From Helianthus annuus (Eukaryota > Streptophyta > Magnoliopsida > Asterales > Asteraceae), in the NCBI RefSeq assembly GCF_002127325.2, contig NC_035436.2, positions 18,238,205 through 18,302,204 on the forward strand: 64,000 nucleotides of DNA, written 5' to 3'. The position numbers were made by a program, and so were the translations under genes. The first letter of the stretch is position 1. Every line of letters begins with the position of its first letter. The notes below the pieces were generated by a model. It was given only the letters and a program-made list of their open reading frames with translations, was not told the origin of the DNA and did not search any database. Below, piece by piece: positions 44,768 to 57,776 of this stretch.

Positions 44768-46012
44768 TTTTTTTCAGGGTAAAAGAAAAATATCATTCCA
44801 CACGAAAAAGGGCAATTACAAAGCAATGGCAGGTAGTCGGGCAACAAGTTGCGCCGCCACCCCCTTTTGAATATAAAAACCAATTTTACTAAATACAAAG
44901 TTTGAAACCTTTAGCGACTAAGAATTACTATTAACAACTTTTTGAACCCGATTCAAAAGTCGCACAGCGTCAGGAGCGAGACCACCAAAGGTATCAAACG
45001 CAAACGGGACAAACACATGTTGATTCTCCAGGCAGGCTTTCTCATGTTTTTCCACTTTGCTCGCCTCTGCCTTGAGCACCGCTTGCCCTACGACAAAGCC
45101 CTTGTCCTTGAGCCCGACAAGGGGGGAGACTCGAGTTAGGTCTACACAAGCGTGTTTCCCCCCTTCCCATCCAAACACAAGGATGTCCGCCGGGCGTAAA
45201 TTGGACCTCCCCTCTAAGGGGTCAGTCAGGAAATTAACTGGAGCCTCCTTTTTGGCAGAGATCCCGGCCCGCTTAAGAACATCACATAACACATCTCTCA
45301 CCCAATCATGCCGATATTTAAACCCTGGTAGCTCTTTACAGTGGATCGCGTGCTCGCCGAAAGAATCCAAACACGCTTTGCGGCATACCGGACATGGCTC
45401 GTCAACTAGGAACAAAGGAATCATCAGTCGGTATCTAAGGATAGCACAGTATTCCACAGCCGACATGTGTTGCCCCAAACCTTCAATAGGTGCGACAGAC
45501 AGAAAATCCTGAGCATGTGGGGCACGTAGACATTCAAACACAGCTCTTTGCCGAGGGGATAAAACAAACTTCTCTTCAAACCTCTTGACAATTTCGCCAT
45601 ATAAGGCATTTGCCAGAATTTTTTGGGATTTAGGAGGGGCAGTGTCTTTAATGTAGAAACCGCCAATATCAAGGTCGGGAAGAGAACTATGCAAAAGGTC
45701 CAACGCACTCCTGTAATCGGAGTCTAAAACATCCCCACCACATTCTCAGAGTATGTGGTCTTGTAAACCCCAAGATTGGGCCCTTGAAGCCACGAAAGCA
45801 TATGAAGAGGCATCCTCGGCCGTACAAATCCCTAAGCCTCCGAACCGGGTCGGGAGAGAAGCCAACCTCCACTGGAGATCTCCAAAAAAGGCACCCCCAC
45901 AAACAACAATATCCTCTAATGCTCCCTGGAGGCCTTCATCAAAAACAGAGACAGCTCCCCCGACCAAAGAAGGTTGACACGTTCGAAGACCAAACAGTAA
46001 TCGGCTAATCAT
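44768..46012 (-). pseudogene. 5'-truncated non-LTR retrotransposon: RT C-terminus plus zinc finger and endonuclease-like domain
   Basis: One minus-strand frame runs 46012-44918, broken only by a TGA at 45748-45746. The first part (SLVGGAVSVFDEG, GGAFFGDLQWRLASLPTRFGG) looks like the end of a reverse transcriptase of plant non-LTR type. Downstream, CPVCRKACLDSFGEHAIHC is a Cys/His zinc motif (C-x2-C-x10-H-x3-C). It is followed by LRPADILV and, 14 residues after that Asp, VDL. This resembles the CCHC plus (R)PD-x(12-14)-D/E order of R2-type restriction-like endonucleases. After the stop a ~140-bp 3' UTR ends in an A8 run (44769-44776), and the 5' end is cut off, as expected for target-primed retroposition. 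No TSD was found. Lineage uncertain. Confidence 0.6.
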
Positions 46013-46029
46013 TATTATAAAACTGGTTT

Positions 46030-46890
46030 AAAATGTTGGATTTTACATACATAACATAAGCCTTTGTTTAACGTTGTCATATAAAACAAATCAACTAGGG
46101 CTGGTAATTTTAACACGAACACGAAAACACGATACGACCTTAACAGGTTCGTGTTTGACTTTTAATAGGTTTCGTGTCTTAAACATGTCGACACGATAAG
46201 ACCTGTTAATTTCCGTGCTTACCTATTTCGTGTTCGTATCTTAACATGTCATATCTGACACGATTTGCCAGCACTAGACTCCACACACCACCCCTTCAGG
46301 AGTCTTTCGTGTCGTGTTCGGGTTAATTTGCTTGTTTCTTTTTCGTGTCTTATCGTGTTCGTGTCTTAACATATTATGTCTAACATGATATGTTAACCAC
46401 ACTTTATATCAAGGACGTTGGTTTGATACATCTTCTATATGACTATATGTATTTGCATCACTCACTGTTAATTCTTTCATAATAAATATTACTAAAAATG
46501 ATTTTGCAGTATTAAACTTAGAGACTAGTAATATAATTTACAGCATAATATTTCTTGTCATGCGTGAATAATATATGACTGATTGATGAATAAATTGCAT
46601 TAACTTATCATTTTAAATAGATTTAAAATAATTAATCTTAGTACATACTTAGGGAATAGTTGTTAACCCTGTATTTTATGCTGTAAAAAAGTAGAAAAAA
46701 AAATAATTAAGGGATGCCAAAGTAGGTGAAGCATGATCACATGAACAAGTAATGAATGATACGTTAATATTATTTCTAAAATAACCAGTAAATCTGGACA
46801 CACGTAAAGAACACAAATGGAATGACATAATCATTCATTTTTGGCCCCTGATTCATTTATTTTTTTATATTAATGTCATGGAAATATCTA
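46030..46890. repeat. Intergenic with a CGTGTT-rich hAT-like repeat
   Basis: About 46090-46276 has imperfect inverted ends (CTAGGGCTGGTAA and TTTGCCAGCACTAG) around words such as ACACGAACACG and TTCGTGTT. A partial second block of the same words lies at 46305-46400. No TSD found. The rest is AT-rich without genes. Confidence 0.45.
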
Positions 46891-47880
46891 TCTATTATAC
46901 TAAATGAATTCTCTTAGGCCACAAGGTTTAATCTTAGCCAATCATTTTGATGATGTGGACATGCTCTAAAGACTGATAATTCATTTTGTGCGCCAATTTC
47001 ATTTCCTTCATTCTCCTTTCTTTGCAATTTCATTTGAATACGTATTAAATGCTTTTCTCTTTCCAATCAATTAATCTTGCCAAAATTATGAATTGGTTTA
47101 TATTTCAAATCAAAAAACCCTAAATATTAAGAATCATCTACATTCCAGAAAGTAACTCACCGGATTTCTCACTTCTATAACGGCGATCAACTATTGCTGG
47201 GGTTTTCATTTTTCATCTCATATACAAAAACCCTAGATCTGATTATATATTTCACGTTGTCGATTCTTCTCTCAAAGGATTCCGGTCAGCTAGGGTTTCC
47301 TCCGTAACTGGTGGTGATGGCTGATGATAATAGAGATGACGGTGGTGGTGGTTCTAGCTACGATTATGATGAATGTCGGTACAATGTTAAAGGTTAGGAT
47401 GTTTTGATTTGAAACAAATATTTTTTATGACTCTAATTTAGAATTGTGAAATCGGAGTTCCATTGCATTAAAGTTTTGATTCAAAGCAGGGTTTTTTTAG
47501 AATGGGAAATACAATGAATATTTTATGTTCGGTAATTTTATTTTGAATATGTTTATACAATGTTTGTGCAAGTAATTATTGGTTGTATTATATATTTTAT
47601 ATTTGATCCGTATGTTAACACATTGTTCATTGGTTCCAGGTTCATATGTATTTTCTCCGCCGATTTTGCGAAAGATCATCAGGTATGCATACACAATTCA
47701 CATTTGAATTCTCCAATTAAACATAATAAACTGTTTATACGCGATAAAATTGGAAACGTATTCATAGTTTTGTAGAAGATTTTCAAGTAATTGATGACTG
47801 ATTGCGGTTTCTATATGAAAAGCATATCAGTGGTTTCAAAATTAATGAAACGTATTGGAGAAGATTTATAACTATGATTG
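46891..47880 (+). mobile_element. Helitron-like 5' end carrying a gene fragment
   Basis: TCTATTATACTAAATGAATTC at 46891, preceded by A, is a typical plant Helitron start. A 5'-UTR-like, pyrimidine-rich segment and a short two-exon coding fragment (47317-47682) follow. The 3' end is missing: the sequence passes into the remnant of element 3 at about 47.9 kb. Confidence 0.5.
47317..47682 (+). pseudogene. Captured 5' gene fragment, two putative exons, unidentified
   Basis: ATG at 47317 opens MADDNRDDGGGGSSYDYDE and ends phase 1 at AAAG|GTTAGG (47392). After an AT-rich intron, TTCCAG (ends 47639) precedes 43 nt that continue in frame (GSYVFSPPILRKII) to CAG|GTATGC (47682). A TC-rich leader precedes the ATG. 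I do not recognise the parent gene. No later exons are evident before element 3 begins, so this looks like a promoter-plus-first-exons capture rather than a working gene. Confidence 0.45.
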
Positions 47881-47917
47881 AGAATTGAGTGAGTTTCCAT
47901 ATAAATCATTTTGCCGC

Positions 47918-48684
47918 TTAAACAACCAATGTACGAAGCTCTCCTCTGGTTATATTAATCCTTTCATCATCGCGGTTTTCCAGAAGGTGACTGTTCTCTT
48001 CCTTTGACTTAGCCATGTAGTTTTATATGCTACATAAAATCAAACAAGGGCAAGGTTTATACGGAAGCTCTTACAGTTTTATCGTCTTAAACGATTTATT
48101 AACCATGGTGATATAAACCATATTGGTTAATTTGTTAGTTATATTTAATTATCATTTTCATTATAATTTATCCTAGTTATAAAACATCAAGGATATTAAG
48201 GTGGCGCAGAGGGCCTAGTCACAAGGACAAATTTTAAATCATAAGCCATGATTTCAGAGAATCAAGGCCTTTAAATATATTAGCACAACAGGCTTAGTCG
48301 CAAGGACATATATAAATTATATGCTATGATTTCAGAGAATCAAAGCATTTGAGGTTTGAACCTAGTTCATTACCTTTTTCTGACAGGGAGTCATAGACCA
48401 TCACTGCCTTTTGTTTTATACGACAATTAGCATGGCCCGTAGGCACTACATCGCTAATGGATGTTTAACAAGTTTGGCCCGTAGGCACTACATCACTAAT
48501 GTATGTTTAATAATGATCATCTTTATTGACGATTTAACCCATGATTTTCCAATCATTAATTTGGGCTTTGGAATCCTTAGAAGGATTCTTATATAAGAAT
48601 GACGCGTGCGATTTTAACGAATCACATCTGCCAAGGACGTTAACATGTTCACAGAGGTTAACGGGGAGTATGAATCTTTTAATC
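47918..48684 (-). mobile_element. Element 3 (older Tekay relative), left remnant: start of gag and upstream spacer
   Basis: The minus-strand ATG at 48016 begins MAKSKEENSH, matching the start of gag in element 1, and hits a stop at 47918 after 32 codons. Upstream (48017-48684) is the homologue of the ORF0-gag spacer, with two copies of the GGCCCGTAGGCACTACATC unit (48437-48515) and the GGCAG/CTGTC block. It is cut at 48684 by the insertion of element 2 and resumes at 62578. Gag-pol to the left is lost. Confidence 0.7.
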
Positions 48685-51600
48685 TGTCACACCCCGAATT
48701 CCACGTGTCTCACCGGTGGGCCCGGTGGGGGATTACCGTGACGATGTTGGCAACAATATAGTCAAACCACACAATTATATAATGCACAGCGGAAGCTTAA
48801 GATAAATATATAAATTTCAACCTCTGGTTGTAATATCAAATGTATTACAGAAGTTGAATATATCCACAGCGGATCAAAAAGTAATAAATATTGTTCATTC
48901 AGATGCAGCATCGAGTTTGCGAGACTATGTACGATGCTTAGGACGCCTATACCAGCCCATTTCGTATAGTACCTGCACTTAATATTTTTGGGGAAAATAC
49001 GTCAGTTTACACTGGTAAATACATTCAACTGACACATTTGAAAATGTTTATTAAAATTGATTTGAATGCACAAGGCACAAACTCTTTTATAACTTGGGAA
49101 AATTATTAAAATCTTGTGAACGTTTTACATGTTCTTTTATGCGTTCAGTAGCCCGGGTCGTGCCGGGTTAAAGATTTATAGACACACCACATTGCGTAAA
49201 ACCGTAGTATAAAAACCAACGGCTACGTCTTTTAATTTTATTGTCGACAATATATACCGGGTGTGCGCCTACACCGGGATGTCGATGGTCGTGGCCATTT
49301 CGTAAAATGATGCCAAGGATATCCGGGACAACGGTCATTAAACCCCCCAAAGGCTTGTAAGAAACAAAACTGTTTAAATGAGCCGATCATATTATTTAAT
49401 TAACCACCTAAGCGATGGAAAAATATAATGCTCAATCAAGCGGTATTAATATACCGTAACCCAAGCCCATATAGGGGAAATAAGTTAAAGTATTTACCTT
49501 TGCAAGTATATATCCTTAGTTCGATTAAATCGCCGATAGCTTTTACCGGGGCTCCTAATCTGGAACGAAGGTTTTAATTAACCTCTTAGAATCCTAACGG
49601 GTCCTTATATTAGCCGTAGCCTAGACCGGTTGGTTCCGATATATATAGATATGGTTTAATCGCGTGAAAGGCGAAAACCGAGAATGGAATGTGATTCTGC
49701 CCCAAACAAGTTCAGAGACTTGTTTTATATGGGTTCAAGGTTCACACTCTGGATTTTGGGGTTCAAATAATATAATTTGACCCGTATCGGCTAATTTATG
49801 AAAACTAGTTTCATAAGCCGAACCGGACGCGCAATAGGCGAAACGGTTAACCATGAGAGTCTTACGCTTATTTCCTAAGTCGATATGCCTTAAAGAGGTT
49901 GTGGTATCAGTAGGATACCTTCCGTGATGCCCGTAACGAGTTTAAGTTAATATTACGCCCCGTAGGGACTTTTCGGTCATTTTAAAGACTTTAAAAGGGC
50001 TTTTTGAGTTCTACAGGGAATCTGAGTTTCCCGAACAGCTTATAAAGCTTAAAATACTTTATTTATTATTTAAAATCAGTAGCAACTGGAATCGGGTCAA
50101 AAGACCTTGTAGAACTCATGTTTTGGCCGAAAAGGGCATATTCGGTATTTACCGAACCGTAGCCATAACCGCAGGTTATGAGCGAGGTAAAAAATTATTA
50201 AAAATCTTTAAAATTCCCAAAATATTATTTTAATACAGTGGGTAAAAGTTTTGGTGACGAAATCTTGGTTTAGATAGGTGTTATGCTAATTGCGCCGTTA
50301 ATTACTAAAGTTTACTTTAAATGCGCTAATTAGCATAACTCTCATTCTAGACCTCGGATTGACGTGAAACTTTAAGGACATGCTTATAATTTATTAAGCA
50401 AGGTTCTGGTCCGTTCACATATCCGAAATACTCGTTTTAATTTCAAAAGGCCGTTACGGTCAACTTTTAGGCGAATGACGGAAATGCGCAAAAGACTCGG
50501 ATAACTCATGAACCGATCACAGAGGTTTATATCAACATGTGACCTGGTCCTAAGAGAGTCCTAAGGCATATCTATACCTCACTAAAACGGGTCAGAACTG
50601 AAGTCAATGCAAAAGTCAAACTTTTGCGACATTCGGCTCCGAACCGGGTCAATATAGCAAATGGTCGATTCAAACGAGCGCAAACAAGTTTATATACTTA
50701 ATATCATATTTTATGAGTGTCAAAACTGGTTTCTTAGTATGTACATTACAGATTATGCATACATCGCTAAAATAGCTTTCTGTTGACTTTTTAACCGTAC
50801 GTTTGACTCGATATTTGACATAGTTAGAGGGGTGATCAGGGGAAACCCTTTTAGAGGTTTATTACCCACATAATTACCAACTCAAAACCACTTTTGATTC
50901 GTCATAAGACTGAACCATTTGCAAGTTATTGTAATGACAACCGTTAGTTACGACGGTTGTGTTTATAGGCTAAAACTATGGAAATGCAAGACCATATTGA
51001 TTGTGAACGACTTACAGAAGTTGTTTCTTGCTTATAGAGCAGAGAAGAGTGCTTGGGAGCTCCTTAGAATGATCAGAGATGTATGTTTGAGTTGTGTGAA
51101 TGTTATGCACATAAGTTTGCTATTTATAGCCAAAGAAAGCACCTAAGATCATCACAACTCAGTCTACATTTGATCATGGATCATGGGCAGGTGTCCCTAA
51201 GTGATATGGGTCAAGTGTAGGGTGCCCATGCCTCATTCATTGGTATTTGATCGTTCAAAGGCTCCAAAAGGCAAGTAGTTACAACTTTTCTGCATCTGGG
51301 CGTCCCACGCGACCCGCATGGAAGTCCCATGTATGTTTAATGCGGGTCGCCTGATATTCAAATATCAGGCGCGTAATTTAGGAGGCTCGCGACCCGCCTA
51401 CACTTAGGCCATTACTTAACGCGGGTCGCGAGAGGCCTATTTTTCAGATTTTTAAAATCCTTTGTAATGATTATCAGAATCTGGTAATTAATAACGAAAT
51501 CTTTCGTAATGATTTACCTGACCTTTCGGGTTTGAAGGGGGTAACTTTGCGGTTTGGCCCTCGGTTATTTACCGATAGGGGCCTCATGTTATTTGCCCGC

Positions 51601-52076
51601 ATTATAAAGTCCCCGATTAGTTTATTAATTATTCAGAAAGCCTTAACTTTCATTATTGACGCTTTTAACCCTTCTCCTACGAATTCGAGTATAACTCTCT
51701 CGTTTTAAGACGGAACTTCGCGGAATTTATACAGTATATTCTAGTGAGCGTATAATACTGTTACGAAGCCTTGGGAACGTCAAAGGGTCACTCAGAGGTA
51801 TAATTAAACATGTTGACACAGTTAACCCCTGTAGCTCGTAATCTCTCACTTTCTTCCGCGTTTCGCTTCCGTACGATCTATGTTTTATTCGTTTGAAGGT
51901 ACAAGCGTTATTTAGGGTTACTATACAGTATATTTACCCTTGTTGACATTTATAACCCTCGAATTTATATACTTTCAAGGTTTGTCAAAATTAGTCCTTT
52001 ATTTATTATAGATGCCACGTGTAATCAAATGACACGTGTTAACACATCATTGGACACAAAAATTCGAGGTGTTACA
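48685..52076 (-). repeat. 3' LTR of element 2 (3392 bp)
   Basis: Plus-strand ends TGTCACACCCCG and GGTGTTACA. Direct copy of 59181-62572. Contains GC-rich words such as CGCGACCCGC and GCGGGTCGCG at 51300-51435. No genes. Confidence 0.95.
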
Positions 52077-52092
52077 TCCTCACCCCCTTAAC
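52077..52092 (-). other. Polypurine tract, element 2
   Basis: The complement of TTAAGGGGGTGAGGA abuts the LTR and is the same tract as in element 1. Confidence 0.85.
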
Positions 52093-52111
52093 ATAAATCT
52101 CGACCCGAGAT

Positions 52112-52531
52112 TTACTCAAATAAATAGGGGTACTTTTCTTTCATTGTAGCTTCGACTTCCCATGTATATTCAGGACCTCTACGAGCATCCCATTTGACTT
52201 TTACAATCGGTACGTGCTTTCTGCGAAGTTTCTTTACCTGTCGATCTTCAATCGACAAAGGTTTTTCTATAAATTTTAAGCTCTCATCTATATGCACATC
52301 TGTGTGTGGAATCACCAATGATTCATCGGCGAAGCACTTTTTGAGATTGCAGATGTGGAACACGTTGTGAATTCCATTGAGCTCTTCAGGCAAGTTTAAC
52401 TTATAGGCAACTGATCCGACACGTTCAATGACCTCAAAAGGTCCTATGTATCTCGGACTCAGTTTGCCTTTCTTGCCGAAACGCATCACCCCCTTCCAGG
52501 GTGACACCTTAAGTAATACCTTTTCACCCAC
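52112..52531 (-). CDS. Pol C-terminus with chromodomain, element 2
   Basis: The open part after the second frameshift; the frame is open from about 52722. It covers the post-integrase [19 protein letters not shown] region and the chromodomain-like end ([21 protein letters not shown] ... YTWEVEAT, quoted in part), closely like element 1. The methionine at 52531 is internal, not a real start. Confidence 0.85.
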   Translation of the reverse strand: MGEKVLLKVSPWKGVMRFGKKGKLSPRYIGPFEVIERVGSVAYKLNLPEELNGIHNVFHICNLKKCFADESLVIPHTDVHIDESLKFIEKPLSIEDRQVKKLRRKHVPIVKVKWDARRGPEYTWEVEATMKEKYPYLFE

Positions 52532-52668
52532 TTCGAAGTGAAAATCCTTACGCTTTGGATCAGCGTAGCTCTTCTGCCTATCGCGGGCAGCCTTGAGACG
52601 TTCCCGGATCTGGACAATCTTGTCCGTTGTCTGGAAAACAATCTCTGGTCCTGATAATTGGACCTCTC

Positions 52669-55152
52669 CTACTTCCGCCCAACAAACAGGCGATCTACAT
52701 TTCCTACCATATAATGCCTCGAAGGCGCAACCTTTATGCTGGTGTGGTAGCTATTATTGTAGGAGAATTCGATCAGGGGTAGATTCTTATCCCAGTTGCC
52801 GCCTAAATCGATTGCACATGCACGAAGCATGTCTTCTAGCGTTTGAATGGTACGCTCACTCTGACCGTCCGTCTGTGGATGGTAAGCCGTACTGAAGTTC
52901 AAACGCGTGCCCAAAGATTGCTGGAAACTCTTCCAGAAGTGAGATGTGTATCTAGTATCCCTGTCGGAGATAATAGACACAGGTATGCCGTGTAAGGCTA
53001 CAATCTTATCCACATAAAGTTGGGCTAACATATCGGAGCTATACGTCTCCTTGATGGGTAGAAAATGAGCTGATTTAGTCAGCCTATCAACTATGACCCA
53101 TATTGTATCGTTTCCTTTCCTGGTTTTGGGTAACTTGGTTATGAAGTCCATAGTTACGCATTCCCACTTCCACTCGGGAAGTTCAGGCTGTTGTAGCAAG
53201 CCAGACGGCTTTTGGTGCTCGGCTTTGACTTGAGCACAAGTCAAGCACTTTGCTACATGGGCGGCTACAGACTTTTTCAAGCCTATCCACCAATAATTTG
53301 CCTTTAAGTCTTGGTACATTTTGTCTGCACCAGGATGGACTGAGTATTTGGAACTATGGGCCTCTTGGAGGATAACATCTCGTAGTCCTCCATAAATCGG
53401 AACCCATATACGTCCGTTCAATCTAAGGATTCCATCCTTGCTAAGAGTCAACTGCTCCTCAGTTACTCCTAACTTTTCATTAGGATAATTAGCTTCCAAC
53501 ACAGCCTCTCGCTGTGCACCTAAAATCCTTTCAATTAAATTGTTCTTGACCTCAATGCTCTTGGCATTGATTCGAATAGGTTTTACCCTTTCTTTCCTGC
53601 TTAAGGCATCAGCGACTACATTCGCTTTGCCGGGATGGTACCTGATCTCGCAATCATAGTCATTCAGGGTTTCCATCCAACGACGCTGCCTCATGTTCAA
53701 CTCCTTCTGGTTGAACAGGTGCTGGAGGCTTTTGTGATCAGAATAAATCACAAATTTAATACCATAAAGGTAGTGCCTCCACAATTTCAGTGCAAATACA
53801 ACGAAACCCAACTCCAAGTCATGGGTGGTGTAATTCTTTTCATGCACCTTTAATTGCCTTGAAGCATAGGCAATCACCTTGCCCTTCTGCATAAGCACAC
53901 ACCCCATGCCCATGTGTGATGCATCGCAGTAAACTACGAATTCATCTGTACCTTCAAGTAGTGTCAACACAGGTGCGTTGCTTAGCTTTTGCTTCAGTAT
54001 TTCGAAGGACTCTTGCTGCTTTGGGCCCCAATTAAACTTTTCTTTCTTCTTTGTCAGGGAAGTCAAGAGCGCAGCAATCCTCGAAAAATTTTCAATAAAC
54101 CTCCGGTAGTATCCTGCTAACCCTAGGAAACTACGGATTTCGGTAGGCGTCTTTGGCTCTTGCCAGTTCATGACCGCCTCTACCTTAGCGGGGTCTACTT
54201 GAATACCACGCTCACTCACAACGTGTCCTAAAAACTGAACCTCTCGTAGCCAGAATTCACACTTCGAGAATTTGGCGTAGAGTTTCTCACGCTGTAGTAA
54301 CTCGAGAATGCAACGGAGGTGCTTCTCGTGGTCTGCTTGGTTCTTGGAATATATAAGGATATCGTCGATGAAGACTATGACAAATTTGTCCAAATACGGC
54401 TTGCAGACGCGATTCATGAGATCCATGAACGCAGCCGGTGCATTTGTGAGCCCAAAAGGCATCACTAGGAACTCGTAATGACCATAGCGAGTCCTAAATG
54501 CTGTCTTATGTACATCTTCATCTCTGACCCTTAGCTGATGATAACCCGACCTCAAGTCGATCTTTGAGAAGTAGCTTGCTCCTTGCAGTTGGTCGAACAG
54601 ATCATCGATCCTTGGCAAAGGATATCTGTTCTTTATGGTAACTTTGTTTAGCTCTCGATAATCGATGCACAACCGCATCGATCCGTCCTTCTTCTTTACA
54701 AATAGGACTGGTGCTCCCCAGGGAGATGAACTAGGTCTGATAAAACCTTTCGCCAGCAGTTCATCCAACTGGGTCCTCAGTTCTTTCATTTCTGTTGGAG
54801 CTAGCCTGTAAGGTGCTCTTGCTATCGGAGCCGCTCCAGGAATGATGTCTATTCTGAACTCCACTTGTCTATCCGGTGGCAAACCAGGTAGTTCTTCAGG
54901 GAAAACCTCAGGATATTCAGAAATGACAGGAAGATCTTCTATCTTCGGTTTAGGCTCTTCTATTATCACCTGAGCCATGTAAATTACACAACCTTTGTTC
55001 AAACACCTTGAAGCTTTGAGCATAGATACCTCCTCGGGTAACCCGTACTGCGTATCTCCTCGAATTGTAAGGGATTCACCACTCGGAGTCTTTAGCACTA
55101 TATGCCTCTTGCCGCAAATGATTTGGGCCTGATTACGGGATAACCAGTCCAT
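52669..55152 (-). CDS. Pol (PR end, RT, RNase H, integrase), element 2
   Basis: 827 codons between two frameshifts, carrying RT ([10 protein letters not shown]), RNase H ([15 protein letters not shown]) and integrase ([21 protein letters not shown], the D-D-35-E core). It ends in about 20 wrong-frame residues after a one-base T loss near 52722. The apparent start (MDW) is internal to the protease region; the true start is gag at 56657. All catalytic motifs checked are intact. Confidence 0.9.
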   Translation of the reverse strand: MDWLSRNQAQIICGKRHIVLKTPSGESLTIRGDTQYGLPEEVSMLKASRCLNKGCVIYMAQVIIEEPKPKIEDLPVISEYPEVFPEELPGLPPDRQVEFRIDIIPGAAPIARAPYRLAPTEMKELRTQLDELLAKGFIRPSSSPWGAPVLFVKKKDGSMRLCIDYRELNKVTIKNRYPLPRIDDLFDQLQGASYFSKIDLRSGYHQLRVRDEDVHKTAFRTRYGHYEFLVMPFGLTNAPAAFMDLMNRVCKPYLDKFVIVFIDDILIYSKNQADHEKHLRCILELLQREKLYAKFSKCEFWLREVQFLGHVVSERGIQVDPAKVEAVMNWQEPKTPTEIRSFLGLAGYYRRFIENFSRIAALLTSLTKKKEKFNWGPKQQESFEILKQKLSNAPVLTLLEGTDEFVVYCDASHMGMGCVLMQKGKVIAYASRQLKVHEKNYTTHDLELGFVVFALKLWRHYLYGIKFVIYSDHKSLQHLFNQKELNMRQRRWMETLNDYDCEIRYHPGKANVVADALSRKERVKPIRINAKSIEVKNNLIERILGAQREAVLEANYPNEKLGVTEEQLTLSKDGILRLNGRIWVPIYGGLRDVILQEAHSSKYSVHPGADKMYQDLKANYWWIGLKKSVAAHVAKCLTCAQVKAEHQKPSGLLQQPELPEWKWECVTMDFITKLPKTRKGNDTIWVIVDRLTKSAHFLPIKETYSSDMLAQLYVDKIVALHGIPVSIISDRDTRYTSHFWKSFQQSLGTRLNFSTAYHPQTDGQSERTIQTLEDMLRACAIDLGGNWDKNLPLIEFSYNNSYHTSIKVAPSRHYMVGNVDRLFVGRK

Positions 55153-55160
55153 GCCTAGGA

Positions 55161-56657
55161 CTATGTCGAAACCCGTTGTTTGAAGGGAAGTAGAGATAGA
55201 GGAAAAGAATGGTTCCTAATGGGTATTTCACATCCCTCTAGAACAGTAGAGACAGTTTCTATCGTGCCGTCTGCTAATTCTACTTCGTATTTCACGTCAA
55301 GGGTTTTGATAGGCATATTTAGTAGTTGGCAAAATTTCTGGTCTACAAAGGATTTATCAGCGCCAGAATCGAATAGTACTCTTGCAAATATATTATTTAC
55401 GAGAAAAGTACCTGTAAGCACGTTGTCGTTCTGGATCGCTTCCTTTGCATCCATGCGAAAAACTCTCGCATTTGACTTCTTTGTCTCTTCCGCCTTCTTG
55501 GCATACTTAGGGCAGTTACTCTTGATATGCCCCTTTTCATTACAACCGTAGCAGGTTGCATCCTTGATCTTTTTGCACTCCACAGTCTTATGATCCTTGG
55601 ACTTGCATAGTCCACAGGAGGGAGTCTTAGATTGCGACTGTGAATTTGATGCAAATCTGCACTTCCCAGAGTGGGGTTTCTTGCAGATTTTGCAGTTGGG
55701 CCTTTCACCGGCTTGCCCATCTTTCTTCGCCTCCGACCCTCTTTTGCCTTCACCGTTTCCACGGTGCTTCTTCCCTGATCTTCGTGAGGTATCATCCTCA
55801 CGTTTTCTCTTCTCAGCCTCCTTGCTCCTTAGTGCCCTCAGACGGACAGCATCTAAAGTTAGAGACAAGGAGAGGTCAGTAACTGACCTGAAGGTAGTCG
55901 GCCGAGAGGCCTTTACGCTAGCCTTTATTGCAGGCTCCAAGCCCCCAATGAAACGGGCAATTCTTCGAGGTTCTGGTGTCACAAGGTATGGGACCAGACG
56001 AGACATTGTATTGAAACTTGTCAAATATGCCTGGCAGTCCAGGTTCGTCATCACCAGTGACACAAAGTCAGCCTCGATCTTCTCAACCTCATGCTGAGGG
56101 CAGTAGTTTTCCTTAATGAGAGCAATAAATTCCTCCCACGTCATTTTGTATAAAGCAGACTTACCAGATGCCTGCACCAACGCCCTCCACCATGCCAGGG
56201 CCTCGCCCTTAAATGACTGGGACACATACTTCACCACATCCCTCGCTGCACACCCGCTGATGTCCACAATAGTGTCCATCTCATCTAGCCAGGTGATACA
56301 ATCAACATCACCTTTCTCCCCTGTAAATTCCCGGGGCTTACAAGATACAAAGTATTTGTAGGTGCAACCCTTAGCATTTGATGCATCAGTATATTCTCTA
56401 TCGCGATGAACGCTGTTCTCAGTGGACGAGTGTTTGTCGTCATCTTTCTTGGGTTGAGAGGGTGGTTTGGAGTGTGTCTTTGGTTTAGAGGGTGGTTTTG
56501 ACACGGTTCTGCCTTGGGACTCAGTATATTGACGATCAAGAGCTGCCTGAACAACATTGTCAATCAGAGCCTTCAGTTGTGCGCCTGTCAAATGCACTGG
56601 CGTATTGTCGTAGTCATCTTCATTAGTATGGCTATTCTCTCCGTTGGGATCCGCCAT
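55161..56657 (-). CDS. Gag and protease start, element 2
   Basis: 498 codons from the ATG at 56657 ([12 protein letters not shown]). Includes the capsid-type gag domain ([24 protein letters not shown]), then three Cys/His knuckles ([40 protein letters not shown]) and the protease [10 protein letters not shown] one-base A loss near 55180 shifts the frame, so it ends early. The codon that is TGA in element 1 is Arg here, showing that the ancestral frame was open. Confidence 0.9.
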   Translation of the reverse strand: MADPNGENSHTNEDDYDNTPVHLTGAQLKALIDNVVQAALDRQYTESQGRTVSKPPSKPKTHSKPPSQPKKDDDKHSSTENSVHRDREYTDASNAKGCTYKYFVSCKPREFTGEKGDVDCITWLDEMDTIVDISGCAARDVVKYVSQSFKGEALAWWRALVQASGKSALYKMTWEEFIALIKENYCPQHEVEKIEADFVSLVMTNLDCQAYLTSFNTMSRLVPYLVTPEPRRIARFIGGLEPAIKASVKASRPTTFRSVTDLSLSLTLDAVRLRALRSKEAEKRKREDDTSRRSGKKHRGNGEGKRGSEAKKDGQAGERPNCKICKKPHSGKCRFASNSQSQSKTPSCGLCKSKDHKTVECKKIKDATCYGCNEKGHIKSNCPKYAKKAEETKKSNARVFRMDAKEAIQNDNVLTGTFLVNNIFARVLFDSGADKSFVDQKFCQLLNMPIKTLDVKYEVELADGTIETVSTVLEGCEIPIRNHSFPLSLLPFKQRVST

Positions 56658-57776
56658 TGTAACTTGAATCTGTTACAGAAGATAACAAAATTTTATTCAG
56701 GAGATATTTATATAATTGTCTTTTATGACAATTTGTCAACCATGGTACAGAGACCATATTTGGTTAACTTATTATTTCATTACATATTAGGATTTGAATA
56801 TATCCTATTTCAGCTATATAAATAGTATTGGCGGCATAAAGCCTAATCACGAGGATGTTTTATAATTTTAGCCGAGATTTCAGAGAATCAAAGGCATAGA
56901 GATTTGAACCGTAGTTCTTTTATCTCTTTCTGACAGGGAGTCATAGACCACCACTGCCTTTTGTCGTTATAAGACAATTATTACGGCCCATAGGCACTAC
57001 ACCTCTAATGGATGTTTTAATATGGTTGGCCCGTAGGCACTACATCTCTAATGGATGTTTTAATATGGTTGGCCCGTAGGCACTACATCACTAATGGATG
57101 TTTTTAATAATACTGGCCCGTAGGCACTACATCACTAATGGATGTTTTAATAATACTGGCCCGTAGGCACTACATCACTAATGGATGTTTTAATAATATT
57201 GGCCCGTAGGCACTACATCACTAATGGATGTTTTAATAAGATTGATCACCTTCATTGGTGATTTAACCCACGATTTATAAATCATTTAGTTGGGTTTTGA
57301 AATCCTTAAAGGATTATTGTATAAGAATGACGTGCGTGATTTTAACGAATCACATCTGCCATGATTGTTAACATGCGTACAGAGGTTAACAGGGAATCAG
57401 AATCTTTTCAATTAGGTCGTACCATCTTGACTGGATCTTAAAAGACACCAAGCTAGGTTTCACCTTTTAAGATTCTTTATCTAGGCAGATCAATATAAAA
57501 GGAATGGTTTTGATTTATTTTATACATATTAAAACAAAACTCATAACATACATTCCATAATCTCAAATACAATTACATATTGCCCTAAACGGGTCTTTCA
57601 AATAGTACATACCTCCATAGAGGTTTAAAATAAGTGTCAAGTCCACGCAGGGACTAACATAAGATAGGTGTCCATGCAAGGACTAAAGATAAGTCCACGT
57701 AGGGACTGAAATACAATAAGTGTCCACGCAGGGACTTATTTCAAAGTAGAAATTACATTAGTACAATTATTAAGGG
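56658..57776 (-). other. ORF0-gag spacer of element 2: 43-bp tandem repeats and hairpin array
   Basis: About six copies of a 43-bp unit (GGCCCGTAGGCACTACATC ... TTTTAATAATATT) lie at 56983-57242, each with a possible ACATC/GATGT hairpin. At 57641-57735 four short hairpins GTCC/GGAC with 6-nt loops sit 40-140 bp past the ORF0 stop, plus ACCTC/GAGGT with a 4-nt loop at 57611-57624. Element 1 has the same arrangement with different but paired stems. Confidence 0.7.

Noticed and set aside
56983..57242. Regular direct repeats considered as a CRISPR-like array
   Set aside because: Units are contiguous with no unique spacers, in a plant retrotransposon leader.
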